From: an uncultured Methanobrevibacter sp.
Lineage (GTDB): Archaea > Methanobacteriota > Methanobacteria > Methanobacteriales > Methanobacteriaceae
Direction of reading: 5' to 3'
NCBI GenBank assembly: GCA_900314635.1
Contig: OMVY01000005.1
Location: forward strand, 1-64,000
Length of the DNA: 64,000 nucleotides
Part shown: positions 27,251 through 36,124 of the stretch, piece by piece
Layout of the letters: each line of letters starts with the position of its first letter
How positions within the stretch are numbered: the first letter of the stretch is position 1
Notes under the pieces: generated by a model
What the model was told of the DNA's origin: nothing
Databases searched by the model: none
Seen by the model: only the letters and a program-made list of their open reading frames with translations
Program-made: the position numbers and the translations under genes

Positions 27251-27292
27251 ATTAAATTATCTCTAATTACCAAAAGCTAAAGGAGGCTTAAT

Positions 27293-28606
27293 ATGGGAAA
27301 AGGAGAAGAATTGACTACAACCAAATATCTTATTCATGCAGAAATAAATGCAAATGGAATTGTAGAAAAACCAGACGTTGTCGGTGCAGTTTTCGGCCAG
27401 ACTGAAGGACTTTTAAGCAATGATTTGGATTTAAGAGAACTTCAAAGAACTGGAAGAATAGGCAGGATTCAAGTAATCATACATTCCAACGGAGGACGTG
27501 CAAAAGGGGAAATCGTTATTCCTTCAAGCCTTGATAGAATCGAAACCGCCATTCTTGCAGCATCTCTTGAAACCATCAATCGTGTAGGTCCTTGCGAAGC
27601 ATCCATTCACGTTTTAAAAGTTGAAGATGTGAGAGCTGTCAAAAGACAACAAGTTGTAGAACGTGCAAAAGAAATCTATATGGGAATGATGGAAACCGTT
27701 TCTCCTGAAAGCATGAAAATGATCGAGGAAATCCGCGAATCAATGAGGGTTCACGAAATTTCCGAATTTGGAGAAGAAAGACTTCCAGCAGGTCCTAATG
27801 TACACACTTCCGATGCAATTATTGTTGTGGAAGGAAGATCTGATGTTTTAAACTTATTAAAATATGGAATTAAAAACACTGTAGCTGTTGAAGGCGTGAA
27901 CATCCCTCAATCAGTTGCAGACCTGACTAAAAAAAGAACTGTTACCGCTTTTGTTGATGGCGACCGCGGTGGAGAGCTTATCCTGAAGGAGCTGTTACAG
28001 GTCGGAGATGTCGACTACATTACAAGAGCTCCAAGAGGAAAAGAAGTGGAAGACCTTGAAAAAGAGGAAGTCATGATTGCTTTAAGAGACAAGGCTCCTC
28101 TCGAACAAGTCATTAACAATCTCGATTTTAATTTAGACACTCAAGCTAAACCAAAAAACAGAGACAAAGGCGACAGATCTGATAGAAGCGACAAAAAGTA
28201 CAAATTAAACAAATCTGACAAATTCCATGGAAATAAAAATGGAAAAGCAGGCCGCAGAGACAGAAACAGTCATAAGCATGACCGTTCCAGAAACGGCAAA
28301 AGATTTGATAAAAAACAGGAAAGCAGAGCAAAAATGTTAAAAGGCATGCTTAGAAACTTAGAAGGAACTGGAAACAGTGAAATCCTGGATGATTCCCTCA
28401 ACCTTCTCAAGGAAGTAAGTGTTGAAAACCTTTATGACGAGCTCAAACAGGAAAACCCTGATGCAAATATCATCATATTCGATGGCGTAATCAGCCAGAG
28501 ATTAGTTGATATCGCATATTCAAAAGGCATCAGAACCCTTGTTGCTTTCAAATCAAGCAGAGTAATCAAGAAACCTGAAAAACTACGATTGATTACTTTA
28601 AACTAG
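27293..28606 (+). CDS. dnaG: DnaG-like primase, archaeal type
   Basis: A 437-residue archaeal DnaG homologue. The Toprim domain lies at about 175-260, with the Glu in [14 protein letters not shown] and the Asp pair in [12 protein letters not shown]. Archaeal DnaG makes short RNA primers in vitro and is also part of the exosome, so both roles are possible. The N-terminal part (about 10-170) carries conserved archaeal segments such as [17 protein letters not shown]. Residues 285-350 are a Lys/Arg/Asp/Asn-rich low-complexity insert, probably disordered, before a conserved C-terminal domain. An AAAGGAGG ribosome site gives the start, and a hairpin terminator follows. Confidence 0.95.
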   Translation: MGKGEELTTTKYLIHAEINANGIVEKPDVVGAVFGQTEGLLSNDLDLRELQRTGRIGRIQVIIHSNGGRAKGEIVIPSSLDRIETAILAASLETINRVGPCEASIHVLKVEDVRAVKRQQVVERAKEIYMGMMETVSPESMKMIEEIRESMRVHEISEFGEERLPAGPNVHTSDAIIVVEGRSDVLNLLKYGIKNTVAVEGVNIPQSVADLTKKRTVTAFVDGDRGGELILKELLQVGDVDYITRAPRGKEVEDLEKEEVMIALRDKAPLEQVINNLDFNLDTQAKPKNRDKGDRSDRSDKKYKLNKSDKFHGNKNGKAGRRDRNSHKHDRSRNGKRFDKKQESRAKMLKGMLRNLEGTGNSEILDDSLNLLKEVSVENLYDELKQENPDANIIIFDGVISQRLVDIAYSKGIRTLVAFKSSRVIKKPEKLRLITLN

Positions 28607-28635
28607 ATTTTTGAACTTTTTACTTTTTTAATTTC

Positions 28636-28675
28636 AATAGAAATAAATCATTATTTCTATTTTTTCTTTTTTTAT
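28636..28675 (+). terminator. Terminator after dnaG
   Basis: An 11-bp hairpin with arms AATAGAAATAA (28636-28646) and TTATTTCTATT (28651-28661) is followed by a T-rich tract. It lies 30 bases after the dnaG stop. Confidence 0.65.
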
Positions 28676-28687
28676 TATTTTTAAACC

Positions 28688-28787
28688 ACTTAAAACCACC
28701 TAATTCTAAAATTACAATCAAAAAAAAATTATTTTTAATTTTCAACCGCTTAAAACCACCTAATTCTAAAATTACAATCAAAAAACT
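28688..28787. repeat. 60-bp direct repeat, two copies, between dnaG and xerA
   Basis: A 40-base segment starting CTTAAAACCACCTAATTCTA and ending in an A-tract is repeated exactly 60 bp apart (28688-28727 and 28748-28787). It lies about 190 bases before the recombinase gene. Confidence 0.88.
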
Positions 28788-28973
28788 ATTTTTATTACTT
28801 TAATAGCAGCTATTTTTAATAATTCCCCAAGTATTTCATGAAAATATTTATAATATATAACGAAATAAATAAGTATGACGAATAAAAAAAAGTATAACGA
28901 AATAAACAATTACTTTAATCCATCTTAGATTTAAAAATTACTTGCAAATATTAAATTAAAAAAGGGGAATCAG

Positions 28974-29957
28974 ATGAACATATTCCAAACTCAAATGGAT
29001 TTATCAAATGAAGTCAAGCAGTTGTCTCCAGTCAAGCTGCCTCGTTATGATGTGGAAGGTGAGAAAATACACATATGCAAAATATTTGACTTTGAATCCA
29101 TGATCGATGACTATATGGTGGAACTCGAAATCAGAAACTATTCCCAAAACACCATAAAAACATACCATTCAATTCTTCAGAATTTCCACGAATACCTAAA
29201 AGGAGAAGAGAAGCTCTTCACAGAAAGACAGTTTTTAGCCACTTTCAGAAAATTCATACAGACCTTGAAACAGGAAAAGCATGTAACACAGAATTATATC
29301 TATTTAAACACAGTTGTGTGCAAGAAATTCCTGGATTTTCATGACATACATTTTTTAGAAGAGATTAAAAATCCAAAAAGAACCAAGTCACTTCCTAAAT
29401 CATTGAATGAAAAGGAAGTGCAGGATTTAATCAATGCTGTAGACTGGGAGGCTGAGGAAACTCCCAATAAAAAAAGGTCAAAAATAAGAGACAAGGTCAT
29501 TCTTGCCCTTTTATATTCAACAGGATTGCGTATTTCAGAGCTGACAGGATTAATCAGCAGGGACATTGATTTTGACGAGCGCACTATCCGTGTCAGAGGT
29601 AAGGGTGAAAAGGATAGAATAGTTCTTTTTGATGAGAAGACCAAAGACCTGCTTATGGAATATCTTGATTTAAGAGACAGCGACAGCGAGTATCTCTTCA
29701 CAAACAGGCAGGACAATAAGCTAAGCTCAAGATATGTCCAGATAATGATTAAGAAATATGCTGACAAGGCAGGAATAAGAAAGAAAGTCACACCCCACAT
29801 CCTAAGGCACTCATTTGCAACCCACCTTCTTAAAAACGGAGTGGACATAAGGGTCATCCAGCAATTGCTGGGCCATTCAAGCCTTGCTACAACACAGATT
29901 TACACAAGCGTGGACATGGACACCATAAAAACATTATACGATCATGCAAAGGAATAG
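28974..29957 (+). CDS. xerA: XerA-like tyrosine recombinase
   Basis: A 327-residue site-specific recombinase. The N-terminal SAM-like core-binding domain spans about 40-130 ([18 protein letters not shown]). The catalytic domain has the first Arg in [12 protein letters not shown] (about 185), a Lys in the [10 protein letters not shown] beta-hairpin, [12 protein letters not shown] (H-x-x-R, about 274-277), [12 protein letters not shown] with the second His, and the nucleophile Tyr near 308. All residues of the RKHRHY set are present. In archaea XerA resolves chromosome dimers at a dif site; I could not identify dif here. AAAGGGGA precedes the ATG. Confidence 0.9.
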   Translation: MNIFQTQMDLSNEVKQLSPVKLPRYDVEGEKIHICKIFDFESMIDDYMVELEIRNYSQNTIKTYHSILQNFHEYLKGEEKLFTERQFLATFRKFIQTLKQEKHVTQNYIYLNTVVCKKFLDFHDIHFLEEIKNPKRTKSLPKSLNEKEVQDLINAVDWEAEETPNKKRSKIRDKVILALLYSTGLRISELTGLISRDIDFDERTIRVRGKGEKDRIVLFDEKTKDLLMEYLDLRDSDSEYLFTNRQDNKLSSRYVQIMIKKYADKAGIRKKVTPHILRHSFATHLLKNGVDIRVIQQLLGHSSLATTQIYTSVDMDTIKTLYDHAKE

Positions 29958-30079
29958 TTGTTTTGTTTGAAAAAATAGATTGTTTTGGAAAAAGTAGCTG
30001 AAAAAACAACCAAACTAAATATAATTGAAACTAGAAATAATTAGAATACACAATTTAAAATAAAAACTGGTGCTTTAAA

Positions 30080-31336
30080 ATGGAAAACTTACTCATAATG
30101 GGAATTGATACAAGACCAATGGTCAGCTCAGCATTGAAATTGGATTATAAAACAATTTCCATCAGCTATTTTAAAGACCTGGACTTCCCAGAGCCATTCG
30201 CCGAGAGGCATATATTCAATCCAGAACAAGACAATAGCTATAGCAGCTTCGAAGAAGCTTATTCACCACAAGACCTTTTAGATCTATTAAATGAATTCGA
30301 CATTGATTTAATAGACAAAATTGTGCTTACAACTGGAATAAGCGCTGATGACTTTAGGAATGAGTTTTCCAAATTAAAAAAAAGAATCAGAGGAAATTTA
30401 AACAGCTCCGATGTTAACGATAAATTCAAATTCTATGAAAAAACAAGGAATAAATTCAACGTTCCTTTGACTTTTAAAGTAAGTGATGTAGATGAACTTA
30501 AAGAAATTATCAAACAATACGATAACAATTCATTTATTTTAAAACCTCTTAATGGAAGTGGAGGTTTAGGATTTTTAAAGTTAAATAATGATAACTGGAA
30601 TCAATTAAACAATACCGAAATGATGATTGAAAATATTTCTTTAGAAAATTACATACTTCAGGAATATATTGAAGGTGAAAATGTTTCATCATCTGTTTTA
30701 TCAACTAAAGATGAGGCAAGAAATCTCATCAATACAAGATTGATTACAGCAAATGATTTAGGAAATGATGATTATGCATATGTTGGAAATATTGTCCCAT
30801 TGGATGAGAACAGCTTCAATGCATTGAATTCAAAAAATAAAACCACAACAACAAAATCCAAAAAATACAGCAAAGATGAAATCGCTGAATTGAATAGAGA
30901 AATGAAGGAGGTATCCGAGGATTTGATTAAGGAATTCAAGCTAATCGGATCCAATGGAGTGGATTTTAAGATAGACACTCAAAAAGAGGATTTGAAAATC
31001 ATCGAAGTCAATCTAAGACTCCAGGGAACTTATCAATTATGTGAAAACTCCCTTGGAATAAACATGCTTGACGCTCATATCAAAGCCTGTGAAGGTGAAT
31101 TGATTGAAATTCCAAAGCCAAAGCAGTATTCAATCAAAAAAATAGTTTATGCTCCAAAGGATGTGATTATAAGAGATTTGAAAATCAATAACCTCTATGA
31201 CATTCCACATAATGGAGAAATCATTCAAAAGGACAATCCAATCGCCACAATCATATGCTCAAACAAGGATTTAAAAACAGCTATAAATGATTTAAAAACA
31301 TCAAATCATAAACTTAATAAAGCTTTGAATATTTGA
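30080..31336 (+). CDS. ATP-grasp carboligase, COG2232 type
   Basis: A 418-residue ATP-grasp enzyme. It opens with NLLIMGIDTRPMVSSALKL, typical of the predicted carboligases of COG2232 in methanogens. The ATP-grasp core is at about 125-345: VPLTFKVSDVDEL, the glycine-rich loop FILKPLNGSGGLGFLKL, LQEYIEGENVSSSVL, and a metal site IIEVNLRLQGTYQLCE with Glu/Asn. A C-terminal domain follows. Such enzymes join a carboxylate to an amine using ATP; the substrate is unknown. GGTG precedes the ATG. The stop codon lies inside a 37-bp tandem duplication. Confidence 0.8.
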   Translation: MENLLIMGIDTRPMVSSALKLDYKTISISYFKDLDFPEPFAERHIFNPEQDNSYSSFEEAYSPQDLLDLLNEFDIDLIDKIVLTTGISADDFRNEFSKLKKRIRGNLNSSDVNDKFKFYEKTRNKFNVPLTFKVSDVDELKEIIKQYDNNSFILKPLNGSGGLGFLKLNNDNWNQLNNTEMMIENISLENYILQEYIEGENVSSSVLSTKDEARNLINTRLITANDLGNDDYAYVGNIVPLDENSFNALNSKNKTTTTKSKKYSKDEIAELNREMKEVSEDLIKEFKLIGSNGVDFKIDTQKEDLKIIEVNLRLQGTYQLCENSLGINMLDAHIKACEGELIEIPKPKQYSIKKIVYAPKDVIIRDLKINNLYDIPHNGEIIQKDNPIATIICSNKDLKTAINDLKTSNHKLNKALNI

Positions 31337-31400
31337 ATTCTTTAAAAATAATGCCTAATTTAAAAATATTCGAATTCTTTAAAAATAATGTTAATTTGAA
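31328..31400. repeat. 37-bp tandem repeat spanning a stop codon
   Basis: Unit 31328-31364 begins AATATTTGAATTCTTTAAAA and includes the TGA stop of the ATP-grasp gene. A second copy from 31365 begins AATATTCGAATTCTTTAAAA, where the TGA has become CGA. Period 37 bp. Confidence 0.85.
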
Positions 31401-31451
31401 AAAAAATATAATCTCTTTTTTTAAAAAAAAATAATTCCAGCCTATGGAAAA

Positions 31452-32018
31452 TTACAAGTCGTTTTCCAATTCCCGCATTATGCGAGCTGGAACACCAGCA
31501 ACTAGTGAATTATCTGGAATATCCTTTGTTACAACAGATCCTGCTGCCACAACCACATTGCTTCCTATGCTAACACCAGGCAGAATAGTCACATTTCCAC
31601 CTATCCAGACATCATTGCCTATTGATATAGGTTCTGCATAGGCAATGCATTCCCTTCTTCTTTTTGGAGATAAAGGATGTCCTGCAGTGGATATTAAAAC
31701 ATTGGGGCCTATCATCACATAATCGCCTATATGAACTTGGGCAGCATCCAGTATTGTAAGATTATAGTTTGATAAGAAATGAGAGCCTATATGGATATTT
31801 TTTCCAACATCGAAATTAAACGGGGTGTTGATATAGACTTCTTCCCCAACACTTCCCAAAATCTCTTTTAAAAGCCCGTAAGTCTTGTCAATATCATCAA
31901 TTCCGAGAGAATTATACTCTTCAGCAAGACGAAGGGCGTTATATTTTTTAGCGACTACCTCTTCATCCATAAAAGAATATTCAAATCCTTCTTCAAGCCT
32001 ATTTGATTCTGTATTCAT
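31452..32018 (-). CDS. Sugar O-acetyltransferase (maltose/galactoside acetyltransferase family)
   Basis: A 188-residue left-handed beta-helix acetyltransferase. It has the N-terminal Mac-type segment (KKYNALRLAEEYNSLG), then hexapeptide repeats. Specific marks are the QVHIGDYVMIGPNVLISTAG stretch and the acetyl-CoA loop HPLSPKRRRECIAYAEPI, followed by GNDVWIGGNVTILPGVSIGS and VVAAGSVVTKDIPDNSLVAG. Members transfer acetyl groups from acetyl-CoA to sugar hydroxyls (LacA, Maa, NodL). The acceptor cannot be told. The start has an AATAGGTTT leader. It is convergent with the ATP-grasp gene. Confidence 0.9.
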   Translation of the reverse strand: MNTESNRLEEGFEYSFMDEEVVAKKYNALRLAEEYNSLGIDDIDKTYGLLKEILGSVGEEVYINTPFNFDVGKNIHIGSHFLSNYNLTILDAAQVHIGDYVMIGPNVLISTAGHPLSPKRRRECIAYAEPISIGNDVWIGGNVTILPGVSIGSNVVVAAGSVVTKDIPDNSLVAGVPARIMRELENDL

Positions 32019-32124
32019 AAACCTATTTTATTAATTCTCATATTTAATGTTTTAAAACAAATAACAAAATAATTTTAAACTTAAATCAAGCATAAGATTA
32101 ATAAAAAAATTAAACCTTAAAATT

Positions 32125-32388
32125 TTATGGATAATAATATTGAGGATAAAGCTTATAAATCTGATTAACATAGTCCCTATTGTCATAAGGAGAAGTATAA
32201 GTTTCAACCGGATGATATCTCCCTAAAACATATTTAGGCTCCTTATTTTCAAAACTTGATGGATGATAATAGGAGTAGTCAATTTTCTGATTCTGATCCA
32301 TTGTATCTATTATAAAAACAGCCCACAAAATTATCAAAATAAAGACCAATGATAAAATACCTAAATAAAATATATATTTTTTATTCAT
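32125..32388 (-). CDS. Small Tyr-rich membrane-anchored protein
   Basis: An 87-residue protein with one N-terminal membrane helix (about residues 5-25, YIFYLGILSLVFILIILWAV) and a Tyr/Pro-rich outer segment (SYYHPSSFENKEPKYVLGRY, ending KLYPQYYYP). I do not recognise the family. GGTGAGGTATT lies before the ATG. A dispersed element (copy 2) lies 33 bases upstream with its TATA-like core properly placed to serve as promoter; this is inferred. Confidence 0.6.
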   Translation of the reverse strand: MNKKYIFYLGILSLVFILIILWAVFIIDTMDQNQKIDYSYYHPSSFENKEPKYVLGRYHPVETYTSPYDNRDYVNQIYKLYPQYYYP

Positions 32389-32420
32389 AATACCTCACCA
32401 AGAATCATTTCCTTAAAAAA

Positions 32421-32457
32421 ATTCGTTTTATAAAAACATAACGAAATAATTAAAAAC
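32421..32457 (+). repeat. Dispersed 37-bp element, copy 2
   Basis: ATTCGTTTTATAAAAACATA then ACGAAATAATTAAAAAC. The 5' (TTCGTT) end faces the start of the minus-strand gene at 32388, 33 bases away. Confidence 0.92.
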
Positions 32458-32585
32458 CTACTCAATAAGATTTCCTCCTAAAAACAGTTATATTCATTAT
32501 TCATGGTGGAAAAATAGGAGAAAATAAAAAGATTTATAGTTATATAAAAATAGAATAGAAAATAATTAGTAAAGAGTGTGATAAT

Positions 32586-32843
32586 ATGATATGTCCTAAT
32601 TGTAGCAATTTTTATGATGATAGTTATGCCTTTTGTCCTTATTGTGGTGCAGAAAAACCTGCTCCTAAAATATGCCCTAGATGTGAAATATTAACTGATA
32701 TATCTTATAATTTCTGCCCAAGATGTGGTAGGCCATTGGTTAGTATAAAAGATTATAGAAAAAAATGGAAAGTTTGTCCTAGATGTAATCATAAAATAAA
32801 TAATGTTGCTAAACAATGTCCTTACTGTAATCATAGGTTCTAA
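32586..32843 (+). CDS. Triple zinc-ribbon protein
   Basis: An 85-residue protein made of three zinc-ribbon pieces: CPNCSNFYDDSYAFCPYCG (about 3-21), CPRCEILTDISYNFCPRCG (about 30-48) and CPRCNHKINNVAKQCPYC (about 64-81), each with two C-x2-C pairs. No catalytic domain is present, so it probably binds a partner or nucleic acid. The ATG follows an AGAGTGTGATAAT leader. A second copy of the first ribbon and its leader, cut short by a dispersed element, lies at 32898. Confidence 0.78.
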   Translation: MICPNCSNFYDDSYAFCPYCGAEKPAPKICPRCEILTDISYNFCPRCGRPLVSIKDYRKKWKVCPRCNHKINNVAKQCPYCNHRF

Positions 32844-32897
32844 AATATTATTTAATTTACAATGAATAGATCCAACCACATTAAAGAGTGTGATGAT

Positions 32898-32978
32898 ATG
32901 GAATGTCCAAACTGTAACAAAATTTATGATGATGGATTTAATTTTTGTCGTTCGTTTTATAAAAACATAACGAAATAA
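32898..32978 (+). pseudogene. Zinc-ribbon gene copy truncated by a dispersed element
   Basis: From an ATG at 32898 the frame reads MECPNCNKIYDDGFNFC, closely matching the start of the gene at 32586 (MICPNCSNFYDDSYAFC). The leader AAAGAGTGTGATRAT is shared. After the third Cys the frame runs into dispersed element copy 3 at 32950 and stops at TAA (32976-32978). The remaining zinc ribbons are missing. Confidence 0.82.
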
Positions 32979-32986
32979 TTTTAAAC
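32950..32986 (+). repeat. Dispersed 37-bp element, copy 3
   Basis: GTTCGTTTTATAAAAACATA then ACGAAATAATTTTAAAC. Its 5' end is the breakpoint of the truncated zinc-ribbon gene. Confidence 0.93.
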
Positions 32987-32989
32987 TAT

Positions 32990-33142
32990 ATGGCAATTAA
33001 GACTTTGAAAAAGAAGGAATCCTTTGGAAGCAATTTAAAATTTAAGGAAATCAATGAGTTTACTGAACATTTAAAGAGTAAATTCCAACTTTTTTATAAT
33101 CTCAATGAATTAAAACTCAAAATCTATTTGCATTTCACTTAG
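32990..33142 (+). pseudogene. Possible gene fragment after element copy 3
   Basis: A 50-codon open frame begins ATGGCAATTAAG four bases after element copy 3 and reads MAIKTLKKKESFGSNLKFKE before ending inside the antisense transglutaminase-like gene. It has no ribosome site of its own. The Lys/Phe-rich composition could be coding, and I treat it as a likely stump of a lost gene. Confidence 0.3.
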
Positions 33143-33682
33143 ATTCTCAGTTTCTTCAAGTTTTTTAGCTAGTCTTTCATCCAAATCAGGATTATTGTCG
33201 TTATAATCGATTTCTCCAAACTCGCTTCTAGGTGAGAAAGCCAAGTAATCTTTTTCTAAACTAAGCTCATCCTCACCATTTCCAACATTTCCACGAGCAT
33301 CAAGCCTAATCCACTTATTTGAATCTTCAATATAGACAGTATTCAAGGCATGAACAATATGTCCTGAACCATCATCCTCAGCTATTGTGAGAAGTTGATA
33401 GCTAATTCCTGAGGGAATTCCATTTGCTCTAAGAAGTGCTGCAAGAAGACATGATTTCATCCAGCATATCCCTGTCTTATTTATCAATGTCTCACTGGCA
33501 GTCCTTGAAACTATATTTGTTTGTATATCCCATGAGTGGGGAATTTCATCTCTGACAAAGATATAAGATCTTTTAATATAATCTAAATCATCACATGATG
33601 ATTCTTTTAATTCCTGAACCTTTTCTTGGATATGTGGATTCAAATAATCAATGCTTTTAGTCTGTACCAAATATTCCTTCAT
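33110..33682 (-). CDS. Transglutaminase-like cysteine protein
   Basis: A 190-residue protein of the transglutaminase/protease-like superfamily. The likely triad is Cys in KTGICWMKSCLLAALLRANG (Cys about 73), His in GSGHIVHALNTVYIED (about 111) and Asp in KWIRLDARGN (about 128). Such domains cleave or modify peptide bonds or have lost catalysis; the substrate is unknown. There is no signal peptide, so it is probably cytoplasmic. GGGGAAGGG lies before the ATG, and dispersed element copy 4 lies 24 bases upstream. A decayed copy of this gene is at 45311-45400. Confidence 0.78.
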   Translation of the reverse strand: MKEYLVQTKSIDYLNPHIQEKVQELKESSCDDLDYIKRSYIFVRDEIPHSWDIQTNIVSRTASETLINKTGICWMKSCLLAALLRANGIPSGISYQLLTIAEDDGSGHIVHALNTVYIEDSNKWIRLDARGNVGNGEDELSLEKDYLAFSPRSEFGEIDYNDNNPDLDERLAKKLEETENLSEMQIDFEF

Positions 33683-33705
33683 TTTAGACCCTTCCCCATC
33701 TTAAA

Positions 33706-33742
33706 GCAAGTTTTATAACAACATAACGAAATAATTAAAAAC
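33706..33742 (+). repeat. Dispersed 37-bp element, copy 4
   Basis: GCAAGTTTTATAACAACATA then ACGAAATAATTAAAAAC; the first five bases have diverged. It lies 24 bases upstream of the minus-strand transglutaminase-like gene. Confidence 0.88.
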
Positions 33743-33867
33743 AAAAATATATAATATATATTATAATTTTATTATTTTTTATAGATTACCAAAATTATTA
33801 TTTTTTTAACTGAAATGAAAATTAAAATTTGAAAAGAATTATAATATATTAAAAATAAATTAATTTT

Positions 33868-34500
33868 ATGAAAAGAATTTATTTATTATTTGCAATTTTT
33901 ATTATTCTAATTTTATTCGTTGGATTGACTAACGTTAGTGCAGTTGATAGTTCAAAATGGAAAATAGTATCTATTGAAGGTGAAGATTTTAAAATACCTC
34001 CCGAATATGAAGGGGGCGAGTTAGATAATGATAGTTATTATGAAGAAAATTCAAAATTATATATCCGCTCTTATAAAACAGACTATCATTTATTATATAG
34101 GTTTGGAGAAGATTACACATCAAAATATTTAGAGGATGTCAAAATGGATAAGATTGAAAGTCATGACGTACTTATGTTTTTAAGTTGTTTTGAAGGCAAA
34201 TATTCATTAGATATTTATTTTATGTGTGGAAATTCCACATATTACATTTCCCAAGAGGGAGAGGAACTAAATGAAAATGTAAAAGAAATTATTAGAACAA
34301 GCCCCAAACAAAATCTGACTTCTCAAGAATTTTATGCAGAATTCTATAAGTTACAAATGAGATATGCTAAATATTTAGATGACATCGAATGGGTTTCAAA
34401 TGATCTTCAGCAATTTGAAAATCAAAAAAATCTTGAACGACAAGCACAAAATGACAATATGAATTGGTATTTATTCGGATATTATAGCAATAATTACTAA
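33868..34500 (+). CDS. Secreted protein of unknown function
   Basis: A 210-residue protein with a clear N-terminal signal peptide (MKRIYLLFAIFIILILFVGL, ending near NVSAVDSSKW). The mature part is acidic and Tyr-rich, with segments YKTDYHLLYRFGEDYTSKYL and CFEGKYSLDIYFMCGNSTYY, suggesting a compact beta-containing domain, then a helical C-terminus. No family is recognised. The ATG has no ribosome site and the upstream DNA is TATA-rich, so the transcript may be leaderless. It lies between element copies 4 and 5. Confidence 0.6.
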   Translation: MKRIYLLFAIFIILILFVGLTNVSAVDSSKWKIVSIEGEDFKIPPEYEGGELDNDSYYEENSKLYIRSYKTDYHLLYRFGEDYTSKYLEDVKMDKIESHDVLMFLSCFEGKYSLDIYFMCGNSTYYISQEGEELNENVKEIIRTSPKQNLTSQEFYAEFYKLQMRYAKYLDDIEWVSNDLQQFENQKNLERQAQNDNMNWYLFGYYSNNY

Positions 34501-34579
34501 ATATATACACTAAAAAATTTTTGAAAATATTTATATAGTCATAAATTTATGACTATTCTCTTCTTTTTTAACTATTCAT

Positions 34580-35533
34580 TTACTTATAGTCTTTAACTGA
34601 TTTTATAAGTTTTTCCATATCTTCAACCAGATATCTTATTTCATCAGAATCACTATCTAAAGAACTCATATTGAGTACTAATTCATTAGTTAATTCATCT
34701 ACTTTTTCAATAATCAATTTTAAGACATCTATTCTATTTTTTATTTCATATTCCACTTTTGGAGAATTATCTGTTGAGAAGTTGATGATGTTTAATGTGG
34801 ATTCTGCTTGTTCATAAAATAGATTGCTGCATGATTTTAAAGTAGACATAAATTTTTCATAAGTCATTTCTGTAGGTGAAAAGCGCTTTTCAATCATGTC
34901 AATAGCTACTTTTTCTTTAACCTCATATAATTGCTTTAGATCATTCACTTGACTTTCGTATCTTTTAAGTGTTTGACTATTTGTTATTGGAGTTAATTCT
35001 ATTTCCTCTTCTTTTTCAATGAGTTTTGGTTTATTTTCTTCTTGTGACACCTGAGTTTTATTTTTATATTCGATGGATGTATAATCCTTCAAATATAGCA
35101 CATATACGGTATAATAAGCTAAACCTATTATCATTACTGGGAAAAGTAAGAAAAATAAATGATGAACAAACATTCCTAAAAATGCTATAAACATCCCACC
35201 AAAAATTAGGCTTAAAGACCAATAGTCAAATATGTCTTTACCATAAAGAATTTTTTTATCTTCAATAGTCCCAATACCTTTTTTTAACCTTACATGAACA
35301 GCAACTTTAGATTTATAAGCATATTTTAAAATTTCATCATCTGTTAAAATACCCTGTTTAGGTTCCATAATGAATTCACTATTTTGGTGGACATTTCTTT
35401 GAACTTCATTTCCTTCAATATCATAAGCTTTAGTAGAGAACCTACCTTTTTTGTAAGTTAATGGTGAAGTTAATCTTTTAATTTCTCTTTCTCTTAATTC
35501 TTCATCAAAAATAGCTTGTTCTGTTTTATCCAT
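34580..35533 (-). CDS. Two-helix membrane protein with C-terminal coiled coil
   Basis: About 317 residues. Residues 1-100 are soluble (TEQAIFDEELREREIKRLTS, then a beta-rich part). Two adjacent membrane helices lie at about 105-155 (FGGMFIAFLGMFVHHLFFLL, then IGLAYYTVYVLYL). The C-terminal 150 residues are a helical, Glu/Lys-rich domain with FSPTEMTYEKFMSTLKSCSN. This layout resembles XpaC-type 5-bromo-4-chloroindolyl phosphate hydrolysis proteins only loosely. I start at 35533, because AAAGGGG lies 6 bases before that ATG; the longer frame would add 22 residues. Element copy 5 is 150 bases upstream. Confidence 0.55.
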   Translation of the reverse strand: MDKTEQAIFDEELREREIKRLTSPLTYKKGRFSTKAYDIEGNEVQRNVHQNSEFIMEPKQGILTDDEILKYAYKSKVAVHVRLKKGIGTIEDKKILYGKDIFDYWSLSLIFGGMFIAFLGMFVHHLFFLLFPVMIIGLAYYTVYVLYLKDYTSIEYKNKTQVSQEENKPKLIEKEEEIELTPITNSQTLKRYESQVNDLKQLYEVKEKVAIDMIEKRFSPTEMTYEKFMSTLKSCSNLFYEQAESTLNIINFSTDNSPKVEYEIKNRIDVLKLIIEKVDELTNELVLNMSSLDSDSDEIRYLVEDMEKLIKSVKDYK

Positions 35534-35683
35534 ACAAAACCCCTTTATATATGATTTTATATGTATACTTTTGAATTTTTCATATAAACAATTTTTCATT
35601 ATTTAATAACTAACTGAAAAAAGTAATAAAAATGAAATTAAAAAATAAAAAAATTAGAAAATTAATTATAAAATCTTCCATAG

Positions 35684-35720
35684 GTTCGTTTTATAAAAAC
35701 ATAACGAAATAATTAAAAAC
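35684..35720 (+). repeat. Dispersed 37-bp element, copy 5
   Basis: GTTCGTTTTATAAAAACATA then ACGAAATAATTAAAAAC, the consensus form. It lies between divergent genes (35533 minus, 35789 plus). Confidence 0.95.
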
Positions 35721-35788
35721 CACAAAAGTATAATAAAAGAGAAAAAAAGACTAAAAATATAAGAAAAAAGTAATGGAGGAAAAAATAT

Positions 35789-36064
35789 ATGTCAATTGAA
35801 ATTCCTGGTGATGAGGAAAAGGATGAAATAGAATTTCCAAATGGTATGAAAATAATAATCGATTATGGACAGAGACCCAAAGATTTTGATTCTTTTTCTA
35901 CAAGATATGGTGGCAGACTACGTCGAATTAGATTATTCGACGAATCAGGAAGGTTAATTACCCAACGTATCGAAAAGAACAAAAATTATGATCCTGACCT
36001 TTATAAGTTAATGATGGAAGACCTTATGGAAATTAATAAGATTAATCCTAAAATAATTTTTTAA
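35789..36064 (+). CDS. Small protein, diverged member of the 87-residue paralogue family
   Basis: A 91-residue protein. It shares with the genes at 36217 and 37809 a core of FPNGMKIIIDYG followed about 20 residues later by RLRRIRLFDESGRLITQRIEKN, so all three are one family. The pattern suggests a small beta-sheet protein. No function is known. A GGAGG site precedes the ATG. The leader (CACAAAAGTATAATAAAAGA at 35721) is shared with the leaders at 36160 and 36552. Confidence 0.62.
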   Translation: MSIEIPGDEEKDEIEFPNGMKIIIDYGQRPKDFDSFSTRYGGRLRRIRLFDESGRLITQRIEKNKNYDPDLYKLMMEDLMEINKINPKIIF

Positions 36065-36089
36065 GTTATATTTGTTTTTTTTTTGAGGG

Positions 36090-36124
36090 GTTTAAAATTA
36101 TTTCGTTATGTGGTTATAAAACGA
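36090..36124 (-). repeat. Dispersed 37-bp element, copy 6 (inverted)
   Basis: Reads GTTTAAAATTATTTCGTTAT then GTGGTTATAAAACGA on the plus strand. It follows the gene ending at 36064 and precedes the gene at 36217. Confidence 0.9.

Larger units (their letters stand above)
25980..27292. other. Long gene-free AT-rich region upstream of dnaG
   Basis: About 1.3 kb without a convincing reading frame, tRNA or other stable RNA. It holds imperfect copies of a short hairpin-forming motif near 26070-26170 (CTCTAATAGAG, CTCTAATTGAG), the 23-bp repeat at 26934-27010, and two CTAG-containing hairpins at 27216-27250 just before the dnaG ribosome site. No gene for an origin-binding protein is nearby, so I do not call an origin. 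Confidence 0.6.

Noticed and set aside
25980-27292. Replication origin
   Set aside because: The region is AT-rich and repeat-bearing, but no Orc1/Cdc6 gene or recognisable origin-box set is present.
28688-28787. dif site for XerA in the 60-bp direct repeat
   Set aside because: The repeat lacks the paired 11-bp inverted arms with a short spacer expected of a dif site.
29339-29857. 172-residue frame antisense to xerA
   Set aside because: Shadow of the recombinase gene, whose catalytic motifs are intact on the plus strand.
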